A DNA stretch of 64,000 nucleotides from G965247475 sp965247475. Lineage in GTDB: Bacteria > Chloroflexota > UBA11872. A program made the translations under genes and the position numbers. Shown here piece after piece: positions 50,077 to 58,250 of the stretch. The DNA is taken from NCBI GenBank assembly GCA_965247475.1, contig OZ252016.1, positions 2,170,001 through 2,234,000 of the forward strand, read 5' to 3'. The notes beneath the pieces are model-generated. The model did no database searches. It worked only from the letters and a program-made list of their open reading frames with translations, and was not told the DNA's origin. Every line of letters begins with the position of its first letter. The stretch's first letter is position 1.

Positions 50077-51267
50077 ATGAACGCGCCGCAACCCGATCGC
50101 ATCTATCTCGACCACGCGGCGACGACGCCGCTGCATCCCGACGTGCTGGCGGCGATGCTGCCGCATCTGCAGGCGACGAGCGGGAATCCCAGCAGCATCT
50201 ATCGCGAAGGCCGGGAGGCACGGGACGCGCTTGACGACGCGCGCGAAACCGTGTCCGGCCTCATGCGCGCGGATCCCGGTGAGATCGTCTTCACCGGTAG
50301 CGGCAGTGAGGGCGCCAACCTCGCGGTGAAGGGCGCCGCGTGGGCCGCGCGCCGCGAGGGCCGCGCGCACCTGGTCACGACGGCTATCGAGCACCACTGC
50401 GTCCTGCACACGGTCCAATACCTGGAGCGACAGCATGGATTCAGCGCGACGTACGTGCCGGTCGATTCCGAGGGGCGGGTCGACGCGGACGCCGTGGTGG
50501 GCGCCGTGCGCGATGACACCGCGCTGGTGAGCGTGATGTACGCCAACAACGAGGTCGGAACGATACAGCCCGTCGCCCAGATCGGCGCGGCGCTGGCCGG
50601 TCGCCCGACGCTGCTGCACACGGACGCAGTGCAGGCGGCCGGCAGCCTGCGGCTCGACGTCGAGGAGCTCGGCGTCGATCTGCTGTCGATCGCGGCCCAC
50701 AAGATCTACGGGCCAAAGGGCGTGGGGGCGGTCTTCGTGCGGCGAGGGACCCGCGTGGTCCCCCGGATTCTGGGGGGATCGCAGGAGCGCGACCGGCGCG
50801 CGGGGACCGAGAACGTGGCCTACGCGGTGGGACTGGCGGCGGCGCTGAGCCTTGCGGAGACGGATCGCGAGCGCTCGAACGAATCGAACGCAACGCTGAC
50901 CCGGACGCTCGTGGAGGGCATCGACGATCTTCCGCGGGCTCGCCGCAACGGGCCGCGCGCGGGGGGCCTGCCGAACATCGTGAACGTGTGCATTGCCGAT
51001 GTGGACAGCGAAGGGCTGCTGCTCGAGCTGGACGCGGCGGGAATCGCGGCGTCGAGCGGCTCGGCCTGCACCTCCGCGTCGCTGGAGCCGTCGCACGTGC
51101 TGCTCGCGATGGGTGTGCCCGCGGAGATCGCCCGCAGCAGCCTGCGGCTGTCGACCGGCCGCTCGAACACTGAAGACCAGATGCACCGCGTGGCGGCAGC
51201 GCTGGCGGGGATCGTGGCGAAGCTGCGCAGCCCGTCCGCGGTCGCGGCCGGCGGGCGGGTTGTCTAG
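50077..51267 (+). CDS. iscS: Cysteine desulfurase (IscS/NifS family)
   Basis: The 396-aa PLP enzyme mobilises sulfur from cysteine for Fe-S clusters and tRNA thiolation. IYLDHAATTPLHPDVLAAMLP opens the protein, IVFTGSGSEGANLAVKG is an early fold landmark, the PLP lysine lies in LSIAAHKIYGPKGVG near residue 209 and the catalytic cysteine in SSGSACTSASLEPSHV near 331. ATG 50077 follows a 36-base gap after the tandem duplication. It is probably co-transcribed with the SufR-like regulator and the A-type carrier gene, making a minimal Fe-S operon. Confidence 0.93.
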   Translation: MNAPQPDRIYLDHAATTPLHPDVLAAMLPHLQATSGNPSSIYREGREARDALDDARETVSGLMRADPGEIVFTGSGSEGANLAVKGAAWAARREGRAHLVTTAIEHHCVLHTVQYLERQHGFSATYVPVDSEGRVDADAVVGAVRDDTALVSVMYANNEVGTIQPVAQIGAALAGRPTLLHTDAVQAAGSLRLDVEELGVDLLSIAAHKIYGPKGVGAVFVRRGTRVVPRILGGSQERDRRAGTENVAYAVGLAAALSLAETDRERSNESNATLTRTLVEGIDDLPRARRNGPRAGGLPNIVNVCIADVDSEGLLLELDAAGIAASSGSACTSASLEPSHVLLAMGVPAEIARSSLRLSTGRSNTEDQMHRVAAALAGIVAKLRSPSAVAAGGRVV

Positions 51268-51309
51268 ACTCGAACGAGTGATGGACCGACCTGAAATGGA
51301 TGGCTCCCG

Positions 51310-51738
51310 TTGACCCACGCCGAAACTGACGCGTTGCCAGTGACGCCGACGACGTCGGCCGAGCCGTGGCTGGACATGACCGAGCGGGCCGCCAAAGCGT
51401 TCAAGCGACTGGCCAGCAAGCGCAACCGGCCCGACGCCGTACTGCGGGTGCGCGTGGCGCCGGACCACACGTGCGGCGACTACAAGTACGCGATGGGCAT
51501 CGAACCGGGCGCCCGGGCGGGTGACGTCATGGTGGAGTTCCACGGCATGTCGGTGATCGTGGACTCGGGCAGCGTTGAGATGCTGCGCGGCGCCACCATC
51601 GACTACAGCGAGGCGCTGATCGACGGCGGATTCCAGATCGAGAATCCGAACGCGAGGTCGTCGTGCGGGTGCGGGCTGTCATTCACGACCAGCGGCCGTC
51701 AGGTGGAGAGCCGCCACGCCGGTCGGGGCGTGCTCTAG
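51310..51738 (+). CDS. A-type Fe-S carrier protein (HesB/IscA-like)
   Basis: The 142-aa product has DMTERAAKAFKRLASKRNRPDAVLRVRVAP, the first cysteine in DHTCGDYKYAMG, and the paired cysteines in NPNARSSCGCGLSFTT. This is the C-Xn-CxC pattern that binds iron or 2Fe-2S in IscA/HesB. An N-terminal 25-residue disordered extension precedes the domain. The gene is 42 bases after iscS on the same strand; no scaffold (IscU) is present. It likely delivers clusters to apo-proteins. Confidence 0.88.
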   Translation: MTHAETDALPVTPTTSAEPWLDMTERAAKAFKRLASKRNRPDAVLRVRVAPDHTCGDYKYAMGIEPGARAGDVMVEFHGMSVIVDSGSVEMLRGATIDYSEALIDGGFQIENPNARSSCGCGLSFTTSGRQVESRHAGRGVL

Positions 51739-51854
51739 GGCCGCGGACGCTTCGAGGCGTCGCGCGGACTGCGGTAGCGGCGGCGCATTGGACCACGCTA
51801 CAGTGGCCCTCAGCCGCGGCCGACCGTGTGCCCGACTTGACTTGGTGTGACTCG

Positions 51855-52313
51855 ATGAAAGCAATCGCCGGTGGCCGACCATCCGCCCTCCTGATAGGCG
51901 TCGGGCTCACATTCGCCATCGTGCTGTTGGCGTGCGCGCCGCCCAGCAACATCCCCCCGGCGCCGCCCGAGGCGGCGGCCATCGAGAACCCGATCCCCGC
52001 CCCCACTACGCCGGAGGGGCTCGAGGCGGCTCGCGATCTGTACAGCATCCACTGCGCCCGCTGCCACGGCTACGTGGCCGACGGGTACGGGCCGTACTAC
52101 CAGCTGTATTCACCGCACCCGGCCGACCTGATCTCGGACATAGTCCAGGCGCAGTCCGATGGGACCTTGTTCTGGAAGACGGTGGAGGGCGACCTCGGGA
52201 CCGACCTGATCGACGAGCACGAGGGCGAAGCCACCGACGATGAGGTCTGGACGATCATCCACTGGCTGCGTGAGGCACCAGCTCTGGCGCCGGAGCCCAT
52301 CAAGTTCCCGTAG
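51855..52313 (+). CDS. Lipoprotein c-type cytochrome
   Basis: The 152-aa product has an N-terminal membrane/lipobox segment ALLIGVGLTFAIVLLACAPP, a Pro-rich spacer and a single heme site CARCHGYVADGYGPYY. The C-terminal end TDDEVWTIIHWLREAPALAPEP resembles class I cytochrome c. The methionine expected as the sixth heme ligand in the segment after FWKTVEGDLG is absent; nearby residues are acidic with one His (DEHEGEA). ATG 51855 is used because upstream frame lacks a signal. Likely an anchored electron carrier facing outward. Confidence 0.85.
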   Translation: MKAIAGGRPSALLIGVGLTFAIVLLACAPPSNIPPAPPEAAAIENPIPAPTTPEGLEAARDLYSIHCARCHGYVADGYGPYYQLYSPHPADLISDIVQAQSDGTLFWKTVEGDLGTDLIDEHEGEATDDEVWTIIHWLREAPALAPEPIKFP

Positions 52314-52660
52314 GGCGCACCGGCCCATCGCGCGTTTGGGGAACTGATTAGGCGCGCTCGCGTCCTGGCAGGCGTGTTGACGGGAGCGCGAGCCGCCCTG
52401 ACAGGCCCGCTAACCTTGCCCTGGACTGCTGCCCGGCGTCCTGTCTCCGTGGGATCGGGAGGGTGCCGAACGCCTCTGATCCCACCCAGCGGGGCGGGCC
52501 ACAGGTGCGATGGGGCGAGTCACAGCCGCGCAGCAATTCGTAAGTAATTCAACCGACGGGGCCGGAGTTGCGGCTACAATCGGCGAGTCACGTGATGACT
52601 CGTGACGTTCGTGCCAGATCAACGGCGATCTGGGGAAGTTCCCGCAACGAAGGGGGACTG
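52314..52660. other. Intergenic stretch with decayed dispersed repeat and promoter
   Basis: No gene is supported here. At about 52385-52440 GAGCCGCCCTGACAGGCCCG and then CTTGCC align with the element at 45500-45540, so this is a third, diverged copy. The 3' end holds the promoter and hairpin of the next gene. Confidence 0.5.
52575..52606 (+). promoter_or_regulatory. -10 box and overlapping dyad before the zinc-finger gene
   Basis: TACAAT (52575-52580) is followed at once by a 6-bp inverted repeat GTCACG / CGTGAC (52587-52592 and 52601-52606) spanning the predicted transcription start. A strong AAGGGGG ribosome site follows near 52650. The dyad may be an operator or a 5' hairpin. Confidence 0.45.
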
Positions 52661-52867
52661 ATGAGTAGCTATGTTGGTCCGCGAGCCAATCACGCGGCGC
52701 CCGCCGGCGACCGCTTGTGCCCACGCTGTCAGGGCCGCGGCTTCTTTCGCCACAGTGCGAACGGCCGCATGTTGCACCGGAGCGACTATGGCCTGACGGC
52801 GTTCTGGCGCACGTGTTCAAGGTGCCAGGGCACCGGACACATTGCGGCGGTGGCTCGGGCCGTCTAG
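52661..52867 (+). CDS. Mini DnaJ-type zinc finger protein
   Basis: The 68-aa product carries two CxxCxGxG motifs, CPRCQGRG and CSRCQGTG, separated by 31 residues, as in one zinc centre of the DnaJ cysteine-rich domain. There is no J-domain. ATG 52661 is preceded by AGGGGG 4-10 bases upstream. Function unknown; the motifs could bind unfolded protein or RNA. Confidence 0.75.
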   Translation: MSSYVGPRANHAAPAGDRLCPRCQGRGFFRHSANGRMLHRSDYGLTAFWRTCSRCQGTGHIAAVARAV

Positions 52868-52955
52868 CCGGCCGCCACCCGACCGCCATCAATTCGCGCG
52901 GGGTCCGCGTGCTTTCGCGGGCCCCGCGTCGGTTATTCCGGGACGATGAAGCGCG

Positions 52956-53696
52956 CTACAGCGACGCGCCGCCATCCACGACCAAGACGTGCCCGGTCGG
53001 GAACGGCGCCTCGATGAAATAGAGCGCCGCCTGGGCGACATCCTCAGGCGTGGCCGCGCGACCCATGCGCGTGCGCTGGATGCCGGCCTCGAGGAATTCC
53101 GGGCGATCCGCCAGCCAGCGTGAATCGACCACTCCGGGCGCGACGGTGTTGACTCGAATCGACGGTGCGAGCGCACGAGCCAGGGATCGCGTCATGGTGT
53201 TGAGCGCTCCCTTGGACGCGGCGTACGGAATCGAGCTGCCGGCGCCGCTCATACCGGCCGTGGACGAGATGGTCACGATGCTGCCGCCGCCCGCGGCTCG
53301 CATGTGCGGCGCGCACGCGCGCGCGGTGAAGAACGCGCCCTTGAGGTTCACGGCGAGGATCCGGTCCCACATCTCGCCGGTCACGGCATCTAGGTCGGGG
53401 TGGTCGATGAACTCGGTCGTGCCGGCGCTATAGATGAGGAAATCGAGCCGACCGAACGCGTCCACCACCTGCGCGACCATCGCACGGACGGTGGCGTCGG
53501 AGCTGACGTCGGCCTGGACCGGAATGGCGCGCGGGCCGGCGGCTTCAATGTCGCTGACGGTAGCGGCCGCCTCGTCCGCGGAGCGCGAGTAGTTGACGGC
53601 AACGTTGGCGCCGCGCGCGGCGAGCGCGAGCGAGCTGGCGCGGCCGATCCCAGTTCCGCCACCAGTGACGATGCCGACTTTGCCCTCGAGCGTCAT
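52956..53696 (-). CDS. SDR family oxidoreductase
   Basis: The 246-aa product is a classical short-chain dehydrogenase: cofactor loop VTGGGTGIGRASSLALAARG, the NNAG-equivalent IYSAGTTEFIDH, and catalytic Ser-Tyr-Lys in IVTISSTAGMSG and YAASKGALN. FabG or glucose 1-dehydrogenase-like enzymes are nearest; the substrate is unknown. ATG 53696 lies about 110 bases from the divergent Rieske gene; the open frame upstream includes no conserved residues. Promoters for both would lie in that gap. Confidence 0.9.
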   Translation of the reverse strand: MTLEGKVGIVTGGGTGIGRASSLALAARGANVAVNYSRSADEAAATVSDIEAAGPRAIPVQADVSSDATVRAMVAQVVDAFGRLDFLIYSAGTTEFIDHPDLDAVTGEMWDRILAVNLKGAFFTARACAPHMRAAGGGSIVTISSTAGMSGAGSSIPYAASKGALNTMTRSLARALAPSIRVNTVAPGVVDSRWLADRPEFLEAGIQRTRMGRAATPEDVAQAALYFIEAPFPTGHVLVVDGGASL

Positions 53697-53809
53697 GGTG
53701 CATCCTCGTACCGTGCCTAGAACGGAGCCGGTATTGTGGCACCCTGTGCTTCGTCCCGCACCGCGGTGAGTTTGCCGAGCGGCCGCCTGCCTCCAACACG
53801 CATCGATCA

Positions 53810-54127
53810 ATGAGCGAGTTTCGAGCGGTTGGGCCCTCCGACCTCCTGCCGGCGCCGGGCCAACTCGTAACGGTGCTGCTGGACGGCGACGAGGTCGTGA
53901 TCGCGAACGTGGGCGGGCGTTACCACGCGATCGACGGCGTGTGCGAGCACGCGGGAGCTTCGCTGGGCGACGGTTCGCTGGTCGGCTGCCAGCTCACGTG
54001 CTGGCAACACGGCTGGACCTATGACGTGACCGACGGATGGCTCATAGACCCGCCGCTCGGACAGCGGACGCGCGCCTACCGCGTTCAGGTACGGGACGGA
54101 TCGATCGAACTGGCGCCCCAGGAGTAG
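53810..54127 (+). CDS. Rieske 2Fe-2S protein, ferredoxin-type
   Basis: The 105-aa product has the two cluster boxes CEHAGASL (Cys-X-His) and CWQHGWTYD (Cys-X2-His). FEWRxxG-type framing and the VEVRDGS-like end fit small Rieske ferredoxins that deliver electrons to dioxygenases or assimilatory nitrite reductases. No oxygenase is adjacent. ATG 53810 is straightforward. Confidence 0.92.
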   Translation: MSEFRAVGPSDLLPAPGQLVTVLLDGDEVVIANVGGRYHAIDGVCEHAGASLGDGSLVGCQLTCWQHGWTYDVTDGWLIDPPLGQRTRAYRVQVRDGSIELAPQE

Positions 54128-54258
54128 CCGTAGTTCCCATGCCTCTCGGTGACGCCCGGCGATTTCGCCGGATGCGGCCCATATCTCGCGTCCGTCCAAA
54201 CTCCAGCCAGCAGTCTCACTAACAACTGCTGGGAGACCGGCGCCTGCGGACGGGGACG

Positions 54259-54300
54259 CCATGAGATTCCTCCGCGTGGCGTCGGAATGACATTGCAGGT
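54259..54300. repeat. Dispersed repeat with nested dyads
   Basis: In the 217-base gap before ileS, CGCCA(TGAGATTCCTCCGCG)TGGCG forms a dyad, and ATTCC / GGAAT nests within it, ending GGAATGACA. The same signature is common in bacterial intergenic repeats and a partial copy is at 15941-15970. Confidence 0.5.
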
Positions 54301-54344
54301 AGGCCCCGGTGGGGCCGCCGGTGGGCGGGACTACAGGCGCGCGT

Positions 54345-57300
54345 TCACTCCTCGACCCGGCGAACGGACATGCTGACCTCGACGCCGTGGAACGTGCGCT
54401 CGGCGGTGGCGGCGTCCGGGAGCCCGGGGCCGTCTCCAACCTCAATGGCCAGCACCTCGGCCGCGATCGTCGCGGCGTGCGCGCGGCGCAGCTCGGCGAC
54501 GCGCGCGCCGCCGCTCAGCCAGAGGCGGATGCGGTCGGAGACCTCGAACCCGGACTCACGCCGGAGCAGCTGCACGGCGTGGATCACCTCGCGCGCGAGA
54601 CCCTCGAGCTCCAGCTCGTCGTCGATGTCCGTGGTCACCGCCACGATCACACCGTCGTGCTCGGCGATGCCATAGCCCGCGTGGGGGACCTGTCGCACAT
54701 CGAGATCCTCGGGGCCTAGACGGACCGTCTCGCCCCCGACGGCGAGGACGATCTCACCGTCCCGTTCGAGCGTAGCCATTAGACCCGCGACGTCCGAACG
54801 AGCGAGCGCCTCGCCCACGCCCTTCACTTGCGACCCGAGCCTGGGCCCCAGTCTTCGGAAGTTCGGCTTGATCTCGTGCTGCACGAGCCGCGCGTCCGCG
54901 GGCATGCGCTCGATCGACTTCAAGTTCAGCTCGTCGAGGACGTGGCGGCGCCGCGCCGCAACGGCCTCCCACGCCTCGTCGTCCGGGACGGCGATTAGAC
55001 CCTGGCGCAGCGGTTGACGGAGCTTGAGCTGGGCGCTTCCACGCGCCGCCCGGCCCACCCCCACCACGCGCTGGACGGTTGCCATCGCCTTTTCCAGCTC
55101 CGGATCGCTCGTTGCATCGTCCGCGGCCGGCCAGTCGGAGTGATGCACGCTCGCGGGCGCCGCGCGGTCGGCGGAGCGGACCAGGTTCTGATAGAGATCT
55201 TCAGTCCAGAACGGCATCACCGGGGCCAGCAGGCGAACCAGTGTGGTGAGCACCTCGTAGAGCGTCTGGTACGCGGCGAGCTTGTCGTCGTCGTTCTCAG
55301 CCCGCCAGAACCGGCGCCGGCTGCGGCGCACGTACCAGTTCGAGAGTTCGTCGAGGAACGTCTGCGCCTCGCGCACCCCACGATGCACCAGATACGCGTC
55401 GAGCGCCTCGGTCATGGCGGCGTTCAGGCGCTGAAGCCTGGAGAGGATCCAGCGATCCAGGTCGGAGCGCCGCGACGCGGGCAACGCGGGCCGCTTGGGA
55501 TCGAAGCCGTCCAGCCGAGCGTAGGTGACGAAGAAGGCGTACACATTCCAGAGCGTGAGCAGACGCCGCTTGACCTCACCGGCCGGGCCGTACCCGAAGT
55601 TGATGTTGTGAAGCGGGTTCTGCCCGGCGTACACCCAGCGCATGACGTCGGCGCCCATGCGCTCGGCCGCATCCTGGAACTCGATCGCGTTGCCCAGGCT
55701 CTTGTGCATCGGCCGACCGTTCTCGTCGTTGAGCTTCTCGTAGACGAACGCGGTCTGGTACGGCGCGCGATCCTCGAGCGTGACGCTCATGAAGAGCATG
55801 GAGTAGAACCAAAGGCGGACTTGCTCGCGCATCTCGGTGATGAAGTCGGCCGGGAACCACTCGGTCCAGCGACGGTCCCGTTCGAGGTACCCGAGCGTCG
55901 AGAACGGCACGATGCCCGCGTCCAGCCAGGCGTCGCCTACCGCTTGTATCCGGCGGGCGGCGCCGTGGCAGGCCTGGCAGCGAATCACGACCGCGTCGAT
56001 CCAGGGCCGGTGGAGCTCGCGGAGATCGTCCAACCCCCCGACGGCCCGCTCGGAGAGCTCCGCGCGCGACCCGATCACGGTGAGGTGATCGCAGCGGTCG
56101 CACTCGTAGAACGGCAGCGGCAGACCCCAAAACCGGCGGCGGGAGATGTTCCAGTCACCCATGTTGGTGAGCCAGTCGGCCATGCGGGCGCCGGCGTAGT
56201 CCGGGATCCAGCGGACCTGGGCGGCGGCGGCGAGCATCCGCGGCCGGATCTCGTCCACGCGGATGAACCACTCGTCATCCACGCGAAACACGAGCTCTTC
56301 GCGGCAGCGCCAGCAATGCGGGTAGCGATGCGTATAGACGTGCTGGTGGTAGAGGACGCCGGTCTTGAGCAGATGGTCGGTGATGTCGCCGGCGACCACG
56401 CGCGCATCACGGCCGGTGAGGAACCCGTAGCCCTCGATGTAGCAGCCGTTCTCGTCGATCGGGACGAGCACCGGCAGCCCGTGCTCGCCGCCGAGCTCGA
56501 AATCCTCCTCGCCGGCCCCGGGCGCGATGTGCACGATGCCGGTGCCTTCGTCGGCGCCGACGTCGGTCCAGGGAATGACGCGGTGCTCGACGCTCTGAAC
56601 CGCCGGGAGATCGTCGAACGGGCCAAGGTAGGTCCGGTCGAGCAGCTCGCGGCCCGGCAGCCGCCGGACTTCGCGGAACTCGCCCCTCACCGACCGCTCA
56701 ACGGCCGCCGCGGCGAGATAGTAGTGGGCGCCCGCCTGCTCGATCTCGACATATTCGAGGTCGGGGTGGACCGCGGCGGCCACGTTCGCGGCCAGCGTCC
56801 ACGGCGTCGTGGTCCACACGAGCAACGAGGCCATGGGCTGGTCGGTGAGCGGCAGCCGGACGACCACCGCGTCGTGCTCGACCTCCTCGTATGTGTCGAT
56901 CAGCTCGTGCTGCGAAAGCGCGGTGCCGCAGCGCGGGCACCAGGGCATGGCCCGGTGCGCCTTGACGATCCAGCCGCGCTCGTGACACGTCTTGAGGAAG
57001 TGCCAGATGTGCTCGATGTTCTCGTCGGTGTGCGTGAAGTAGGAGTCCGGCCAATCCATCCACTGCCCAAGTCGGACCGATTGGTCGGTCTGGATTCCGG
57101 AGTATCGATCCACCCGCTCGCGGCAGCGGTCGGCGAATTCGGCGACGCCGTACGCTTCGATGTCGCGCTTGGAGTCGAACCCAAGCTCCCGCTCGACCTC
57201 GACTTCGAGCCACAGTCCCTGGGCGTCGAACCCGTTCTGGTAGCGCTGGTGATAGCCGCACATGGCCCGGTAGCGCTGGTAGATGTCCTTGTAGGTGCGT

Positions 57301-57506
57301 CCCCAGGCGTGATGCACGCCCATCGGGTTGTTGGCGGTGATTGGCCCGTCGAAGAACGACCAGCGCGGGCCGTCCCGATTCTTCTCCCGCAGTTGCTCGA
57401 ACGAGCGGTGCTCGTCCCAGAATTCGAGGATCCGGCGCTCCATCGCCGGGAAGTCAAGCTCCGACGGCAGCTCACGAAACGGGCTCGATGCGTGATCCCT
57501 AGACAT
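54345..57506 (-). CDS. ileS: Isoleucyl-tRNA synthetase, IleRS2 type with altered HIGH motif
   Basis: The 1053-aa class I synthetase has the length and C-terminal character of the IleRS2 (eukaryote-like) type. The signature HIGH is replaced by GVHH (residues 63-66, in NPMGVHHAWGRTYKD) and KMSKS by PMHKS (about 599-603, in GRPMHKSLGNAIEF). The editing domain includes LLVWTTTPWTLAANVA, and WCPRCGTALSQHE lies at the insertion. The change HxGH to GxHH has been linked to mupirocin resistance in IleRS2 enzymes. The gene follows alaX with an 8-base overlap and lies behind the T-box leader. Confidence 0.93.
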   Translation of the reverse strand: MSRDHASSPFRELPSELDFPAMERRILEFWDEHRSFEQLREKNRDGPRWSFFDGPITANNPMGVHHAWGRTYKDIYQRYRAMCGYHQRYQNGFDAQGLWLEVEVERELGFDSKRDIEAYGVAEFADRCRERVDRYSGIQTDQSVRLGQWMDWPDSYFTHTDENIEHIWHFLKTCHERGWIVKAHRAMPWCPRCGTALSQHELIDTYEEVEHDAVVVRLPLTDQPMASLLVWTTTPWTLAANVAAAVHPDLEYVEIEQAGAHYYLAAAAVERSVRGEFREVRRLPGRELLDRTYLGPFDDLPAVQSVEHRVIPWTDVGADEGTGIVHIAPGAGEEDFELGGEHGLPVLVPIDENGCYIEGYGFLTGRDARVVAGDITDHLLKTGVLYHQHVYTHRYPHCWRCREELVFRVDDEWFIRVDEIRPRMLAAAAQVRWIPDYAGARMADWLTNMGDWNISRRRFWGLPLPFYECDRCDHLTVIGSRAELSERAVGGLDDLRELHRPWIDAVVIRCQACHGAARRIQAVGDAWLDAGIVPFSTLGYLERDRRWTEWFPADFITEMREQVRLWFYSMLFMSVTLEDRAPYQTAFVYEKLNDENGRPMHKSLGNAIEFQDAAERMGADVMRWVYAGQNPLHNINFGYGPAGEVKRRLLTLWNVYAFFVTYARLDGFDPKRPALPASRRSDLDRWILSRLQRLNAAMTEALDAYLVHRGVREAQTFLDELSNWYVRRSRRRFWRAENDDDKLAAYQTLYEVLTTLVRLLAPVMPFWTEDLYQNLVRSADRAAPASVHHSDWPAADDATSDPELEKAMATVQRVVGVGRAARGSAQLKLRQPLRQGLIAVPDDEAWEAVAARRRHVLDELNLKSIERMPADARLVQHEIKPNFRRLGPRLGSQVKGVGEALARSDVAGLMATLERDGEIVLAVGGETVRLGPEDLDVRQVPHAGYGIAEHDGVIVAVTTDIDDELELEGLAREVIHAVQLLRRESGFEVSDRIRLWLSGGARVAELRRAHAATIAAEVLAIEVGDGPGLPDAATAERTFHGVEVSMSVRRVEE

Positions 57507-58236
57507 GCGACGGCGCCTGTTCGAGCGCGATCTCGAGCCGCCGGTTGATGCGGCCCTTGTTCACGGCTTTGGTGATAGTCACGGGGCCGATCTCGCGGGT
57601 ATTGGCGACGTGGGTGCCGCCGTCGGCCTGCCGGTCGAGGCCCTCGATCTCGACGATGCGGATGCGCCCGATGTGCTCGGGGACGAGATTGACGTGGGTG
57701 CGGATCAGGTCGGGCAGGTCCATCGCTTCCGCTCGCGGCAGGTCGTAGATCTTGACGTCGCGGCCCGCCGCGAGCGCCGCGTTCAGGCGCGACTCGATCT
57801 CATCCTTGACGTCGTTCACTCGAATCTCCTCGAGCGCGAAGTCCATGCGCGCGCTCAGGCCGTCGTCGGCGATGTTGGCGCCGGTGACGTCGGCCCGCCA
57901 GCCGTCCCACACGATCGCGGAGAGGCCGTGCAGGGCGGTGTGCAGGCGCATGTATCGGAACCGCAGGTCCCAGTCGATCGCGCCCTGGACCAGCTGCCCC
58001 GGTTGGGGCGGCAGCCCCTCGACGGTGTGAACGATCCGGCCGGAGCGCCGCTTGACCCCGGTGACCGGCCAAAGCTCGGGGTGGACCCGCAGCTCGCCGG
58101 TGTCGGGCGGCTGGCCGCCGCCGCGCGGATAGAACGCGGTTCGGTCGAGCTCCACGCCGTCGGGATCGGAGCTCACCACGGTCGCCTCGAACTCGCGCAC
58201 GTAAGCGTCGAAGTAGAACAGCTCGTCGGTCGCCAT
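57499..58236 (-). CDS. alaX: Alanyl-tRNA editing protein AlaX-type
   Basis: The 245-aa product has the AlaRS-editing fold (second additional domain). The N-terminal FYPRGGGQPPDTGEL matches the AlaX glycine-rich loop. The first zinc pair is LHTALHGLS, and the second site reads QADGGTHVANTREIG. In most AlaX this is CxxxH; here the first ligand is Asp (DGGTH), still plausible for metal binding. It clears Ser- and Gly-mischarged tRNA-Ala in other bacteria. ATG 58236 is preceded by GGGGGA four bases upstream. It is the first gene after the T-box. Confidence 0.9.
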   Translation of the reverse strand: MATDELFYFDAYVREFEATVVSSDPDGVELDRTAFYPRGGGQPPDTGELRVHPELWPVTGVKRRSGRIVHTVEGLPPQPGQLVQGAIDWDLRFRYMRLHTALHGLSAIVWDGWRADVTGANIADDGLSARMDFALEEIRVNDVKDEIESRLNAALAAGRDVKIYDLPRAEAMDLPDLIRTHVNLVPEHIGRIRIVEIEGLDRQADGGTHVANTREIGPVTITKAVNKGRINRRLEIALEQAPSHV

Positions 58237-58250
58237 CGATCCCCCATACG

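Noticed and set aside
55014..57548. 844-aa open frame on the plus strand
   Set aside because: It lies entirely antisense to ileS and alaX, and its translation is an Arg/Val/Glu-rich mirror of those codons without family resemblance. Typical of high-GC shadow frames.
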